From: Clostridia bacterium
GTDB taxonomy: Bacteria; Bacillota; Clostridia; Oscillospirales; CAG-272
Length of the DNA stretch: 52,424 bases
Reading direction: 5' to 3'
Assembly (NCBI GenBank): GCA_017502875.1
Contig: JAFVUF010000003.1
Coordinates: 1-52,424, forward strand
The position numbers and the translations under genes are program-made. Of the stretch, positions 39,969 through 48,398 are shown in pieces. Each line of letters opens with the position of its first letter. The first letter of the stretch is position 1. The notes under the pieces were generated by a model, which ran no database searches, was not told the DNA's origin, and worked only from the letters and a program-made list of their open reading frames with translations.

Positions 39969-41597
39969 ATGACAACCACTGTTTTAACCTGTGTACTGCT
40001 CGTGCTTTTCTTTGGTACAATGATACTTACGGGCGTATACTGCCGCAAGCACGCCACTGACGTAAACGGCTTCGTTCTCGGCGGACGAAACGTAGGTCCT
40101 TGGCTCACCGCATTCGCATTCGGTACCTCCTACTTCTCAGCAGTTATATTCGTAGGTTACGCGGGGCAGTTTGGCTGGAACTTCGGTCTGGCGTCCACCT
40201 GGATAGGTCTTGGAAACGCTTTTATCGGCTCGCTGCTCGCATGGGTGATTCTTGGCAGAAGAACCCGTCTTATGACTCAGCATATCGAGAGCAAGACCAT
40301 GCCCGACTTTTTTGAGAAGCGATACGGCTCAAAATCACTTAAAATAGTGGCTTCGGTTATAGTGTTTATATTCCTTATTCCCTACACCGCTTCTCTTTAC
40401 AACGGTCTTTCGAGCCTTTTTAGTATCGCTTTTGAAATTCCCTACTGGGTCGTTATCGTCGTAATGGCGGCTCTTACCTGCGTTTACGTCCTATTCGGCG
40501 GATATATGGCTACCGCTATAAATGATTTCATTCAGGGAATTATAATGCTCATAGGTATTATCGCCGTTATCGCAGCCCTGCTTATCAGCAACGGCGGTCT
40601 TGGTGAGGCGGTAAAGCAGCTTTCTCTTATTGAGTCTACATACCCCGATACGGTGGGCGCTCAGGGCGCTTTTACATCCTTCTTCGGCGCTCAGCCCTTC
40701 TATCTGCTCGTAGTAGTTCTGCTCACGTCGCTTGGAACCTGGGGACTGCCTCAGATGGTAGGCAAGTTCTATTCAATCAAGAACGAGGACGCTATCAAAA
40801 AGGGCACAATTATTTCCACTCTGTTCGCTATCGTTGTCGCGGGCGGCTGCTACTTCATCGGCGGCTTCGGACGTCTCTACACCGATATGCTCGTCGGTGA
40901 GGGCGGAGATCCCACAAGCTTCCGCAACTTTGATTCGGTGGTTCCGACTATCCTTTCCACTCTGCCAGACATAATAATTGCGGTAGTAATTATTCTCGTG
41001 CTTGCCGCCTCAATGTCTACGCTTTCTTCTCTTGTGCTTACCTCAGCCTCTACCCTTACTCTTGACGTCATTATGCCTATTCTTAGTAAGAATAAGCCGC
41101 AGTCCGACCTTAACGAAAAGAGTAGCCAGAAGAAGCAGTTAATAATACTCCGTGTTTTTGTTGGATTCTTCGTCGCTGTTTCCGCTGTCATAGCAATAGT
41201 TAAGGATATGAACCCCGAATTCACCTTTATCGCTCAGATGATGGGTGTTTCGTGGGGCGCGCTTGCGGGAGCGTTCCTCGCTCCATTCCTCTACGCTCTT
41301 TACAGTAAAAAGATAACTCCCGCGGCATGCTGGGTAAGCTTCATTTTCGGTACGGGAATTGAGATAGTACAGCTTGTGCTTATGTTTACGGGTATCAGTG
41401 TAGCGAATATCCCATTCATAGGCTTCGTATTCACTAACTCGCTCTACTCCGGTGTATTCGCCATGGTAGGCGGACTTATTCTCGTTCCGATAGTAAGCCT
41501 GTTTACACCTAAGTGCGACAAGGAAAAGGTTGACGGCATTTTCACCTGCTACGATACTCAGGTAACGGTATCAGTTACCGATACTCTCGGAAAATAA
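39969..41597 (+). CDS. Sodium:solute symporter (SSS family), T-box controlled
   Basis: 542 residues with about 13 membrane helices. The N-terminal FVLGGRNVGPWLTAFAFGTSYFSAVIFVG and the Na+-site region ASMSTLSSLVLTSASTLTLD are SSS features. The ATG at 39969 is preferred to a TTG at 39948 because AAAGGTAGG lies between them at proper distance. The family covers proline, pantothenate, sugar and other solutes. The upstream T-box points to an amino acid, most likely tyrosine. Na+ drive fits the sodium-type ATP synthase c subunit. Confidence 0.9.
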   Translation: MTTTVLTCVLLVLFFGTMILTGVYCRKHATDVNGFVLGGRNVGPWLTAFAFGTSYFSAVIFVGYAGQFGWNFGLASTWIGLGNAFIGSLLAWVILGRRTRLMTQHIESKTMPDFFEKRYGSKSLKIVASVIVFIFLIPYTASLYNGLSSLFSIAFEIPYWVVIVVMAALTCVYVLFGGYMATAINDFIQGIIMLIGIIAVIAALLISNGGLGEAVKQLSLIESTYPDTVGAQGAFTSFFGAQPFYLLVVVLLTSLGTWGLPQMVGKFYSIKNEDAIKKGTIISTLFAIVVAGGCYFIGGFGRLYTDMLVGEGGDPTSFRNFDSVVPTILSTLPDIIIAVVIILVLAASMSTLSSLVLTSASTLTLDVIMPILSKNKPQSDLNEKSSQKKQLIILRVFVGFFVAVSAVIAIVKDMNPEFTFIAQMMGVSWGALAGAFLAPFLYALYSKKITPAACWVSFIFGTGIEIVQLVLMFTGISVANIPFIGFVFTNSLYSGVFAMVGGLILVPIVSLFTPKCDKEKVDGIFTCYDTQVTVSVTDTLGK

Positions 41598-41599
41598 AA

Positions 41600-41642
41600 A
41601 AGAACAAGGGCTTAACATGTCGTTAAGCCCTTACGTTTTCTT
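41600..41642. terminator. Bidirectional terminator between the symporter and trmK
   Basis: AAGGGCTTAAC (41606-41616) pairs with GTTAAGCCCTT (41622-41632). The minus strand continues with GTTCTTTTTT. Confidence 0.85.
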
Positions 41643-42313
41643 TAATTTGAAGCAGCGTTTATCTGAGCTTTTATACACAGTATTTCAGCTTCGTTTCGGT
41701 TTTCCGCGCTTTCTAAGCCTTTAAGTCTGATTTTAAGCGCGCTAAGTACCCTATCTGAGTATCCCTTTTCAAGAGGGTCGCCTTTACGCTCAAAGCTGCC
41801 GAGCAGCTGTTCCCTTTCGGTAAGCGAATAGGGCGTTCCGCTGTATTTACAGCTTATCACGGCGTAAATTCTTCCGCCCGACTCTATTTTTACCTCATCG
41901 GTCATTTCAAAGCCGTTTTCAGCGAGGTAGCATCTAAGCTCCTCTGCCTTGCTCATAGGTTGAAGCACAAAACGGAAGCTCGGCGATTTCAGTCGCCTGT
42001 CCTGCTCTATTATCTGCGCTATCAGCTCTCCGCCCATTCCCGCAATAACAATGTCGGTTTCACCGTCAAAAGCTACACCAAGCGTTCCGCTTGTGCAGTA
42101 CGCAGTTATTTTTTCTCCGCAGCCCGCCATTTTTGCGTTATTTACGCCCTTTTCAAGCGAGGGCGCGCTAATATCCGTAATTATACATTCGGGCGTCTTG
42201 CCGCTTAAAATAAGCTCTACGGGGACATATGCGTGGTCGGTTCCGACGTCGCACACTGTAACTCCGCCTCTAACCGCTTCACACAGCGTTTTTAATCTCT
42301 CGTCCTTCAACAT
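41642..42313 (-). CDS. trmK: tRNA (adenine(22)-N1)-methyltransferase TrmK
   Basis: 223 residues from the ATG encoding MLKDERLKTL. AAGGA lies 7 nt before this ATG; an earlier ATG (42334) has no good site and would add seven residues. The SAM site is CDVGTDHAYVPVEL. VIAGMGGELIAQII and FVLQPMSKAEELR follow as in TrmK. A C-terminal helical tail completes it. The partner gene often found beside it (nif3-like) is not present. Confidence 0.9.
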   Translation of the reverse strand: MLKDERLKTLCEAVRGGVTVCDVGTDHAYVPVELILSGKTPECIITDISAPSLEKGVNNAKMAGCGEKITAYCTSGTLGVAFDGETDIVIAGMGGELIAQIIEQDRRLKSPSFRFVLQPMSKAEELRCYLAENGFEMTDEVKIESGGRIYAVISCKYSGTPYSLTEREQLLGSFERKGDPLEKGYSDRVLSALKIRLKGLESAENRNEAEILCIKAQINAASN

Positions 42314-42392
42314 TTTCTCGTCCTTATCCATCATTTATTGGGTGAATTCCCATAAAAAGACTCAAACGGTGTAACCCGTAACTTAAAATTCG

Positions 42393-42433
42393 ATAAAAAA
42401 AGCCGTCCAAAGCATTTATGCCCGGACGGCTCT
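42393..42433 (-). terminator. Terminator after the DUF1858 gene
   Basis: AGCCGTCC (42401-42408) pairs with GGACGGCT (42424-42431), with an inner GCAT/ATGC. TTTTTTATCG follows on the minus strand. Confidence 0.85.
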
Positions 42434-42440
42434 TTTATTT

Positions 42441-42638
42441 TTACTTGCTTATAGCCTTATTAAGCTTCTCGACAAGCGCGTCCGCATCGGTTCCGTGAAC
42501 GTCGCATGCCTCCTCTACCGTCTCTCCTCTGGAGCAGGGGCAGGTAAGGCAATGCATACCGATTTCAAGGAATATTGGCTCGGTTTCGGGATGATTGTCA
42601 AGAATATCGCCTATAATAGTATTCTTAGTAATAACCAT
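42441..42638 (-). CDS. DUF1858 small redox-disulfide protein
   Basis: 65 residues. The motif HCLTCPC (Cys30, Cys33, Cys35) within IGMHCLTCPCSRGETVEEAC is that of the DUF1858 / hybrid-cluster-associated disulfide domain. The fold is a small helical domain, and a redox or metal role is assumed. It is a single gene with its own promoter and terminator. Confidence 0.85.
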   Translation of the reverse strand: MVITKNTIIGDILDNHPETEPIFLEIGMHCLTCPCSRGETVEEACDVHGTDADALVEKLNKAISK

Positions 42639-42676
42639 TTTATTTTAATCCTTTCGCTAATCTTTTTCTATTTCAT

Positions 42677-42704
42677 ATTATAGCTTTTTTTCAATTATTG
42701 TCAA
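42677..42704 (-). promoter_or_regulatory. Promoter of the DUF1858 gene
   Basis: On the minus strand, TTGACA (42699-42704), 16-bp spacer, TATAAT (42677-42682). Confidence 0.85.
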
Positions 42705-42777
42705 GTCAAATCAAAAAATATTTACGATTAACGACAGTTGTTTACAAATGCGCCTTTTAAATTTTATATTTAAATGC

Positions 42778-42783
42778 TATAAT
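42778..42783 (+). promoter_or_regulatory. Probable -10 box of the duplicated-domain lipoprotein gene
   Basis: TATAAT lies 35 bp before the ATG. No good -35 hexamer is seen at 17 bp (TTTTAA), so an activator or another sigma factor may be involved. Confidence 0.45.
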
Positions 42784-42817
42784 CAGTATAGTATTTTACA
42801 TTTAAAAGGAAATTTTT

Positions 42818-43969
42818 ATGAAATCGACTGTAAAAAAGACTGTAGCTCTTTTGCTCATCGCTGTAATTGCGCTCACCGCGCTTTCATCATGCACAGTAGA
42901 AAAGGCTTATCCGGGCGCGCCTAAGGGTATGCGTCCCTGTAATGAGGGGGAGCAAGGTGTCATTATGTACGTTCCCGCAAGCTGGAGCGTTGACACATCA
43001 AACAGAATACCTACCGCTTATTTTTCAAATACCGAGCAGTCTATGCTGACGCTTGTAACCGTACCCAAGGACGATTGGAAAAACGGTAATCCGGAAAAGA
43101 CTATACCTCAGTATTGGAATGAGCAAAAGGCAAAATTCGCCACAATGAAGGAATTCACCGTTATTAAACCCTCTGAAAATGCCAATGACGAGCTGTATTT
43201 TACTGACGTTATCGCTCAAAACAAGCAGCTTTTTGAGTACAGATATTCATTCAAGCTCACAAAACAGGACGGAGATACAAAATACCGCTTTTCGCAGGCT
43301 TTCGTTGAAAACCCTCTGACGTCCGACCTGTATATTATAACTTACAGCGCCATCGATAGCCATTTTGATTCTCACCTTGAGGATATTTCAAGCGTCTATA
43401 AAAATCTTAAATTTGTTACCGAGACCGAGCCTATGCAGGACACTGCTCCAAAGCCGTCATTTGTAACCGTAGAAAACACTCCCGATGGCTATTCGGCGCT
43501 TACAGGTAAGCACGTTGACTACGTTCTGTTCGTTCCGAGCGACTGGACACCTGTGCTTAATACAGGTATCACTGCCGCCTCCGCGCCGAACAATCCGTCA
43601 GTTACCTGCAGCGTTACAGGCTTTAATCTTGAAAACGACGACGCGGCTATCACTCCATCGGATTTTGACAGCTATTTCGCGGCGCTTGAAGCAACTGTTA
43701 AGGATTCATTCGGAAATATAACCTTTGACGATGAAAACGTCAAATATACCGCCGATACCATAGGTATTATCGGCTCTGAACACGTGATTGATGCCAGAAA
43801 TTATGTTTACCGTGTAACGTTTGACGGAAATGAATACACCTACGACCAGTATATTGCGGTATTCCGCGGCTACGTTTACCAGATAACCTTCTGCTGTAAG
43901 ACCTCGGATTACGGCGCTTACGCCGCTGTGTTTGACGCCATTGCCGATAATTTCAAATTCAAGCTCTAA
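42818..43969 (+). CDS. Lipoprotein with two tandem related domains
   Basis: 383 residues. The signal peptide ends LSSC with Cys25. Two halves (about 36-203 and 212-383) show the same order: a PKGM/PDGY start, a VIMYVPASW or VLFVPSDW strand, and a C-terminal FEYRYSF...YIITYSA...F or YVYRVTF...YQITFCC...F block. This looks like a duplicated PsbP/DcrB-like fold, but the family name is only a suggestion. AAAAGGAAA precedes the ATG. Ribokinase follows 23 bp later. Confidence 0.78.
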   Translation: MKSTVKKTVALLLIAVIALTALSSCTVEKAYPGAPKGMRPCNEGEQGVIMYVPASWSVDTSNRIPTAYFSNTEQSMLTLVTVPKDDWKNGNPEKTIPQYWNEQKAKFATMKEFTVIKPSENANDELYFTDVIAQNKQLFEYRYSFKLTKQDGDTKYRFSQAFVENPLTSDLYIITYSAIDSHFDSHLEDISSVYKNLKFVTETEPMQDTAPKPSFVTVENTPDGYSALTGKHVDYVLFVPSDWTPVLNTGITAASAPNNPSVTCSVTGFNLENDDAAITPSDFDSYFAALEATVKDSFGNITFDDENVKYTADTIGIIGSEHVIDARNYVYRVTFDGNEYTYDQYIAVFRGYVYQITFCCKTSDYGAYAAVFDAIADNFKFKL

Positions 43970-43992
43970 AAAACTAAAAGGACAGGAAATTA

Positions 43993-44922
43993 ATGAAGAT
44001 ATTGACAGTCAGCTCCGCAAATATGGACCTGAGTATGCGTGTTAAGCTCGCGCCCGAAAAGGGGCAAACGCTTACGGGGGATTCCTATAAGTACGTTCCC
44101 GGTGGCAAGGGCGCAAACTCCGCTACCGCGGTAGCAAAGCTTGGCGGAAAATCGGTTTTCTGCGCCGCGCTTGGTAACGACTCTAACGGAAAAGCTCTTA
44201 TGCAAATATACGAGAGCACAGGCATTGATACAAGCTATATTTTAACTTCGGACAACCTCCCGACAGGGCTTGCGGCAGTAACGGTAGAGGACGACGGCTC
44301 AAACAGAATAGTGATATTTTCAGGAGCTAATGCAGCTCTAAGCGCAGAGCACGCTATCGCTGCCGCAAAAGAGGCAAAGCCTGACGCCGTTTTCTGTCAT
44401 TTTGAAATTCCCTACAAGACTGTTGTCGAGCTTTCAAAATATTGCCACGAGGCTAATATTCCTATGTTCATTGACGCGGGACCCGCGGACTCGACGCTTG
44501 AGCTTTCCGAGCTTGCTCCAATTACGGTATTTTCTCCCAATGAGACGGAGACGGAGACGTTCACGGGGGTTATGCCCGTAGATGACGAAAGCTGCGTTCT
44601 TGCGGTGAAAAAGCTTATGGAAAAGGTAAAGGCTGAGTATTATGTTTTAAAGCTCGGCGCAAGAGGCGTTGCGGTATACGACGGAAGCAAGCTTAGCATT
44701 ATTCCTACCTATCCTGTAAAGGTTGTTGATACCACGTCGGCAGGCGATTCCTTTACCGCCGCTATGACGCTTGAATATATGCGTACAAAGGATATCATTC
44801 ATGCTTGCAGATACGGCAACGCGGTTGCCTCCGTAACCGTATCGAGAGCCGGTGCGGGCGAATCCATTCCCACAAAAGACGAACTTGATGAATTCATCAG
44901 GGCTATGAAAATCACTATTTGA
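43993..44922 (+). CDS. PfkB-family carbohydrate kinase, ribokinase-like
   Basis: 309 residues. GGKGANSA (37-44) is the N-terminal PfkB signature, and DTTSAGDSF contains SAGD (249-252) with the catalytic Asp252. FSPNETE is also typical. The closest match by eye is ribokinase (ribose to ribose 5-phosphate), but other sugars cannot be excluded. No rbs transport genes are nearby. It is followed directly by the yqgF gene, perhaps as one transcript. Confidence 0.88.
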   Translation: MKILTVSSANMDLSMRVKLAPEKGQTLTGDSYKYVPGGKGANSATAVAKLGGKSVFCAALGNDSNGKALMQIYESTGIDTSYILTSDNLPTGLAAVTVEDDGSNRIVIFSGANAALSAEHAIAAAKEAKPDAVFCHFEIPYKTVVELSKYCHEANIPMFIDAGPADSTLELSELAPITVFSPNETETETFTGVMPVDDESCVLAVKKLMEKVKAEYYVLKLGARGVAVYDGSKLSIIPTYPVKVVDTTSAGDSFTAAMTLEYMRTKDIIHACRYGNAVASVTVSRAGAGESIPTKDELDEFIRAMKITI

Positions 44923-44940
44923 TTGAAAGGAGCTTACCGC

Positions 44941-45375
44941 ATGGGTGAATTACCGAAGGGCAGAGTTTTGGGCGTTGATGCCGGAACCGTTCGCACAGGT
45001 CTGGCTATAAGCGATACCGACGGCTTTCTCGCAAGCGTTCTTTGCACAGTAAAAGCAAACGGACTTCGCTCTCTCGCCGCGGAAATAAAGACCAAGGCTG
45101 AGGAAAACAAGGCTCGGCTCATCGTTATCGGTCATCCGATAAATATGAACGGAACGCTCGGTGAAAGCTCGGCAAGGATACACCGCTTAGCCGACGAAAT
45201 TCGCGCTATATGCGATATTCCCGTTACTCTTTTTGATGAGCGCTGCACCACAATGGTAGCCGCGAGTATACTGAATATGACTGACACGCGAGGCTCAAAG
45301 CGCAAGGCGGTCATTGACAATCTGTCTGCCGAAATTATTCTGCAAAATTATCTTGACAGCGAAAGAAGAAAATAA
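44941..45375 (+). CDS. yqgF: YqgF/RuvX-type RNase H-fold nuclease (putative pre-16S rRNA nuclease)
   Basis: 144 residues. GVDAGTVRTGLAISD is the first acidic motif, VIGHPINMNGTLGESS the second, and LFDERCTTMVA the third. The ATG at 44941 follows AAAGGAG; a TTG at 44923 lies before that site. The family acts in 16S rRNA 5' end maturation and is called a Holliday-junction resolvase homologue. Confidence 0.93.
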   Translation: MGELPKGRVLGVDAGTVRTGLAISDTDGFLASVLCTVKANGLRSLAAEIKTKAEENKARLIVIGHPINMNGTLGESSARIHRLADEIRAICDIPVTLFDERCTTMVAASILNMTDTRGSKRKAVIDNLSAEIILQNYLDSERRK

Positions 45376-45406
45376 AAAATTCCGACCTTATAGGTCGGAA
45401 TTTTTT
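45374..45406. terminator. Bidirectional terminator between yqgF and the AI-2E-family genes
   Basis: The perfect arms 45374-45388 and 45392-45406 (core TTCCGACCT with AGGTCGGAA) close a TAT loop. A and T runs flank it. Confidence 0.93.
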
Positions 45407-46865
45407 ATTTGTGTTTAAATAGAGATTTTAGTTTAGAATAAACCCTTTTTGCTCTGTCGGTCTTTTTGGAAAGCTTATCCTTCATTTCGTTATAAACATG
45501 CGCGTCATCTCGTTTTTCCACAAGATACGTTGACATGTCGGTTCCCTCTTCGATGTTATAATCCGCATCTGACGTTTCAACCGACGCATTCTCAAAATAC
45601 GCCTGAGTTCTGTCTGAAAGTCCCTTTTCACGAAGCTTTTTCTCACACAGCGCCTTAAATATCGCGTATACAAGAGCTACGAACGGGATTCCTATAAGAA
45701 TTCCCACAATTCCAAAGAAGCCACCCATGACGATAATCGCGGAGAACACCCATATTGCAGGAAGGTTATCCTGCCTTCCCGCATTAAGAAACGGCTCGAT
45801 GTATCTTGAATCCAGAATATTAATGAGAACTGAAATAACCAGATATAAAAGCGCGTATCTTACGTCAACGAGTAGAAGTATAAACGTTCCCGCGCCTATA
45901 CCTATTATGGGTCCGATGAATGGGAAGAATGATGAAACGCCCATTACCACTGCCAGAAGCACCGCATACGGAGTCTGGAATATAAACAGGCATATGAACA
46001 TAAGAATTCCGATTATCATTCCGTCAAGAAGTCTGACTACTATATAATCCCTGAATATGCTTTTACTCTTTCTGACAATCCAACACAAGTTCTTATATGC
46101 TCTTTCAGGCAACCATACCTTACATATATACTGTATACGTTCAATATGCTTCTTTTCACCTATAAGCAGATAAAGAGAAAGGAATATACCGATTATCAGA
46201 TTTTTAGTCTCGGTAATGATGGTCAATGCCGACGAGAAAATATTCGGGAGCGAATTATTTATCATCTCGCCAAGCGAAGCAAGTATTCCGTCAAACGCAT
46301 TCTTGACTATCTGCGCTCCTGCTCCGGAATTTACAACAAGGTTATATCCCTCAGGGTTACGCAACGAAATGGCAAAGAGCTGCTCAGCCGCATCTTTCCT
46401 TAAATCCGGCATTACGTCGTAGTAAACGTACACAGACTCACCCGTAAGCGAGGTTACAAGTTCAGCTGTTCGGTGCTGAAAGCTCTCGACGTACTGCATA
46501 AACTTTGAGCTGAATTTATCATAGTTTGATATAATTTCCGGTATTACGGTCATACAGAAAAGCGTTATAAGCGCAATGACCACAACGTATACTATCACAA
46601 CGCTCAAAAAATGCCTAAAGCCTATCTTTTTTTCCTTGCGGTTGCCAAGAATCTTGGTTTCGGTAAATCTTACAAGCGGGTGTAGCAAAAACGCTATTAC
46701 AAAGCCGTAAATTATAGGCTTAACGACCTCGAAAATAAAATCGGCAATCTTCGGAACTACCGAAATATTTATTCCTATGATAACGCAGAAAACACAGAAA
46801 AGCGCTACTAAAAACACGTATAGCGCTACCGTGTTCCGCTTCTCGTTAGGCTCGAAAAATTTCAT
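45405..46865 (-). CDS. AI-2E/PerM-family membrane protein (1)
   Basis: 486 residues with about seven or eight membrane helices. Family motifs include the FLLHPLVRF region, DGMIIGILMFICLFIFQTP, FFPFIGPIIGIGAGTFILL, and GGFFGIVGILIGIPFVALVY. The C-terminal 100 residues are cytosolic and charged. It is translationally coupled to the gene before it by an ATGA overlap. The family includes transporters of diverse or unknown solutes; nothing here shows autoinducer-2 export. Confidence 0.85.
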   Translation of the reverse strand: MKFFEPNEKRNTVALYVFLVALFCVFCVIIGINISVVPKIADFIFEVVKPIIYGFVIAFLLHPLVRFTETKILGNRKEKKIGFRHFLSVVIVYVVVIALITLFCMTVIPEIISNYDKFSSKFMQYVESFQHRTAELVTSLTGESVYVYYDVMPDLRKDAAEQLFAISLRNPEGYNLVVNSGAGAQIVKNAFDGILASLGEMINNSLPNIFSSALTIITETKNLIIGIFLSLYLLIGEKKHIERIQYICKVWLPERAYKNLCWIVRKSKSIFRDYIVVRLLDGMIIGILMFICLFIFQTPYAVLLAVVMGVSSFFPFIGPIIGIGAGTFILLLVDVRYALLYLVISVLINILDSRYIEPFLNAGRQDNLPAIWVFSAIIVMGGFFGIVGILIGIPFVALVYAIFKALCEKKLREKGLSDRTQAYFENASVETSDADYNIEEGTDMSTYLVEKRDDAHVYNEMKDKLSKKTDRAKRVYSKLKSLFKHK

Positions 46866-48202
46866 TTCCCATCCACCTCCGAGTTACTGTCCGAGGTGTC
46901 TTCCTGCTCAATATCTTCCCCAAATCTCTCCGAAAGCGCTACGTTTTCGGACTGCTCGCCCTCGCCGTACGGTCTTTCATCGTAGTAATAATCGAGATCT
47001 TCTATACTATGGGACTGCCTTATGCTATCTGCGCCGTTTTCCGTCTCTGCCGCCTTTTTGGCATTCAATCTCGCTTCTGTCTTATCGTTAATATACCTTC
47101 CGAGAATAGCGAACACCGGAACAGCTATCACCATACCCGCAAGACCGAAAAGTCCGCCCATTACGGTGATGGCAATAAGAACGTAGATAGCGGGCAGACC
47201 TGTGGAGCTTCCGAGTATTCTGGGGGCGATAAGGTTGCCGTCTATCTGCTGAATAACCACTATTATGATGAGGAACCACAGGGCTTTAAGCGGATCGGCA
47301 ATAAAAATTATCAGAACACTCGGTATACCTCCGATAAAGGGTCCGAAAATAGGAATTATGTTTGTACATGCGATAAGCACGCTGATTAGCGGAACGTACG
47401 GTATATCGAAAATAAGCATCGCAACCGCCGTAAGTATCCCCACCATTATCGCGTCAAGAAACATACCCATAAGGTATTTACCAAAGGTCTTATCCGCGTA
47501 TTTCACTCCGCTACGGAGCTTCTTGATACGCTCCTCCTTGAAAAATACGTGTAGAACCTTGTTTATCTGCGCGAGCACCAGCTCCTTCGAGAAAAGAAGG
47601 TATCCCGCAAAAACCAAGCCTATGATTATATTTTTCAGCTGAACCACGAGTGAACCGAAGAATCCCATTATATATGGCGAAAACTCGGTAACAAGACCGT
47701 AAATGACCTCAATAATCTTGGAAAGCGGCGCTGAAAGCACAGAAAAGTCAAATACTGAATTGAGCCACGCAACAAGCGCTCCAAGCAGCTTCGACTGCTG
47801 GGAGATATTATTCATCCATTCCTGAAGCGACTGCGAATAAACCGCAAGATTAGCCTGAAGGTCGGTAAAGCTCTTGCCTATTTGCGGCACTACCGCGTAA
47901 ATAAGCAGTGAAAAAGCGGTAAGGAAAACAATGTACGTAAGCGATACGCTCAAAAGACGGCGAATGATACCGTGTCTTATCCTAATAAGTATTTTTTTCT
48001 CAAAAAGATTAGCAATTGGAGTTAGTATATAGGCTATTATTATTCCGTAAATAAGCGGAGCGAGAACCTCAAATACCTTTAAAATACCCGCCCAGACGTA
48101 TTTTATATATACACCGAGGAAAATACAGAAAATGACCGCGGCAGAAACAATAGCCGCATAAATAGCATAGGTTGTATATTTTTTATTCCAATTTATCTTC
48201 AA
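46862..48202 (-). CDS. AI-2E/PerM-family membrane protein (2), TTG start
   Basis: 446 residues, a paralogue of the downstream gene (IPIFGPFIGGIPSVLIIF, GGLFGLAGMVIAVPVFAIL). The start is TTG 48202, with GGAGG 8 nt before it. The C-terminus is acidic and disordered (ERFGEDIEQEDTSDSNSEVD). Helices and soluble middle segment match the family. A consensus promoter precedes it, so the two genes form an operon. Confidence 0.85.
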   Translation of the reverse strand: MKINWNKKYTTYAIYAAIVSAAVIFCIFLGVYIKYVWAGILKVFEVLAPLIYGIIIAYILTPIANLFEKKILIRIRHGIIRRLLSVSLTYIVFLTAFSLLIYAVVPQIGKSFTDLQANLAVYSQSLQEWMNNISQQSKLLGALVAWLNSVFDFSVLSAPLSKIIEVIYGLVTEFSPYIMGFFGSLVVQLKNIIIGLVFAGYLLFSKELVLAQINKVLHVFFKEERIKKLRSGVKYADKTFGKYLMGMFLDAIMVGILTAVAMLIFDIPYVPLISVLIACTNIIPIFGPFIGGIPSVLIIFIADPLKALWFLIIIVVIQQIDGNLIAPRILGSSTGLPAIYVLIAITVMGGLFGLAGMVIAVPVFAILGRYINDKTEARLNAKKAAETENGADSIRQSHSIEDLDYYYDERPYGEGEQSENVALSERFGEDIEQEDTSDSNSEVDGK

Positions 48203-48237
48203 AGCTGCCGCCTCCTTTTATATAAATATTCAAGTAT

Positions 48238-48266
48238 ATTCTATACCATATTTCTGTTCTTGTCAA
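48238..48266 (-). promoter_or_regulatory. Promoter of the AI-2E-family gene pair
   Basis: On the minus strand, TTGACA (48261-48266), 17-bp spacer, TAGAAT (48238-48243). Confidence 0.82.
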
Positions 48267-48398
48267 CAAAAAAACAAATATTTTATTTAAATTTAAAATC
48301 TGCTTAACTATTTCAGCGCCGATTTTTGCATACTATTTCATTTTTTGGGATATATTATTAGGTGAACATAGGCTGTATTCGGGAAGGGATTACTTGAT

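Noticed and set aside
45405-48202. Autoinducer-2 quorum-sensing export locus
   Set aside because: Only the family name suggests it; no lux genes or other evidence are present.
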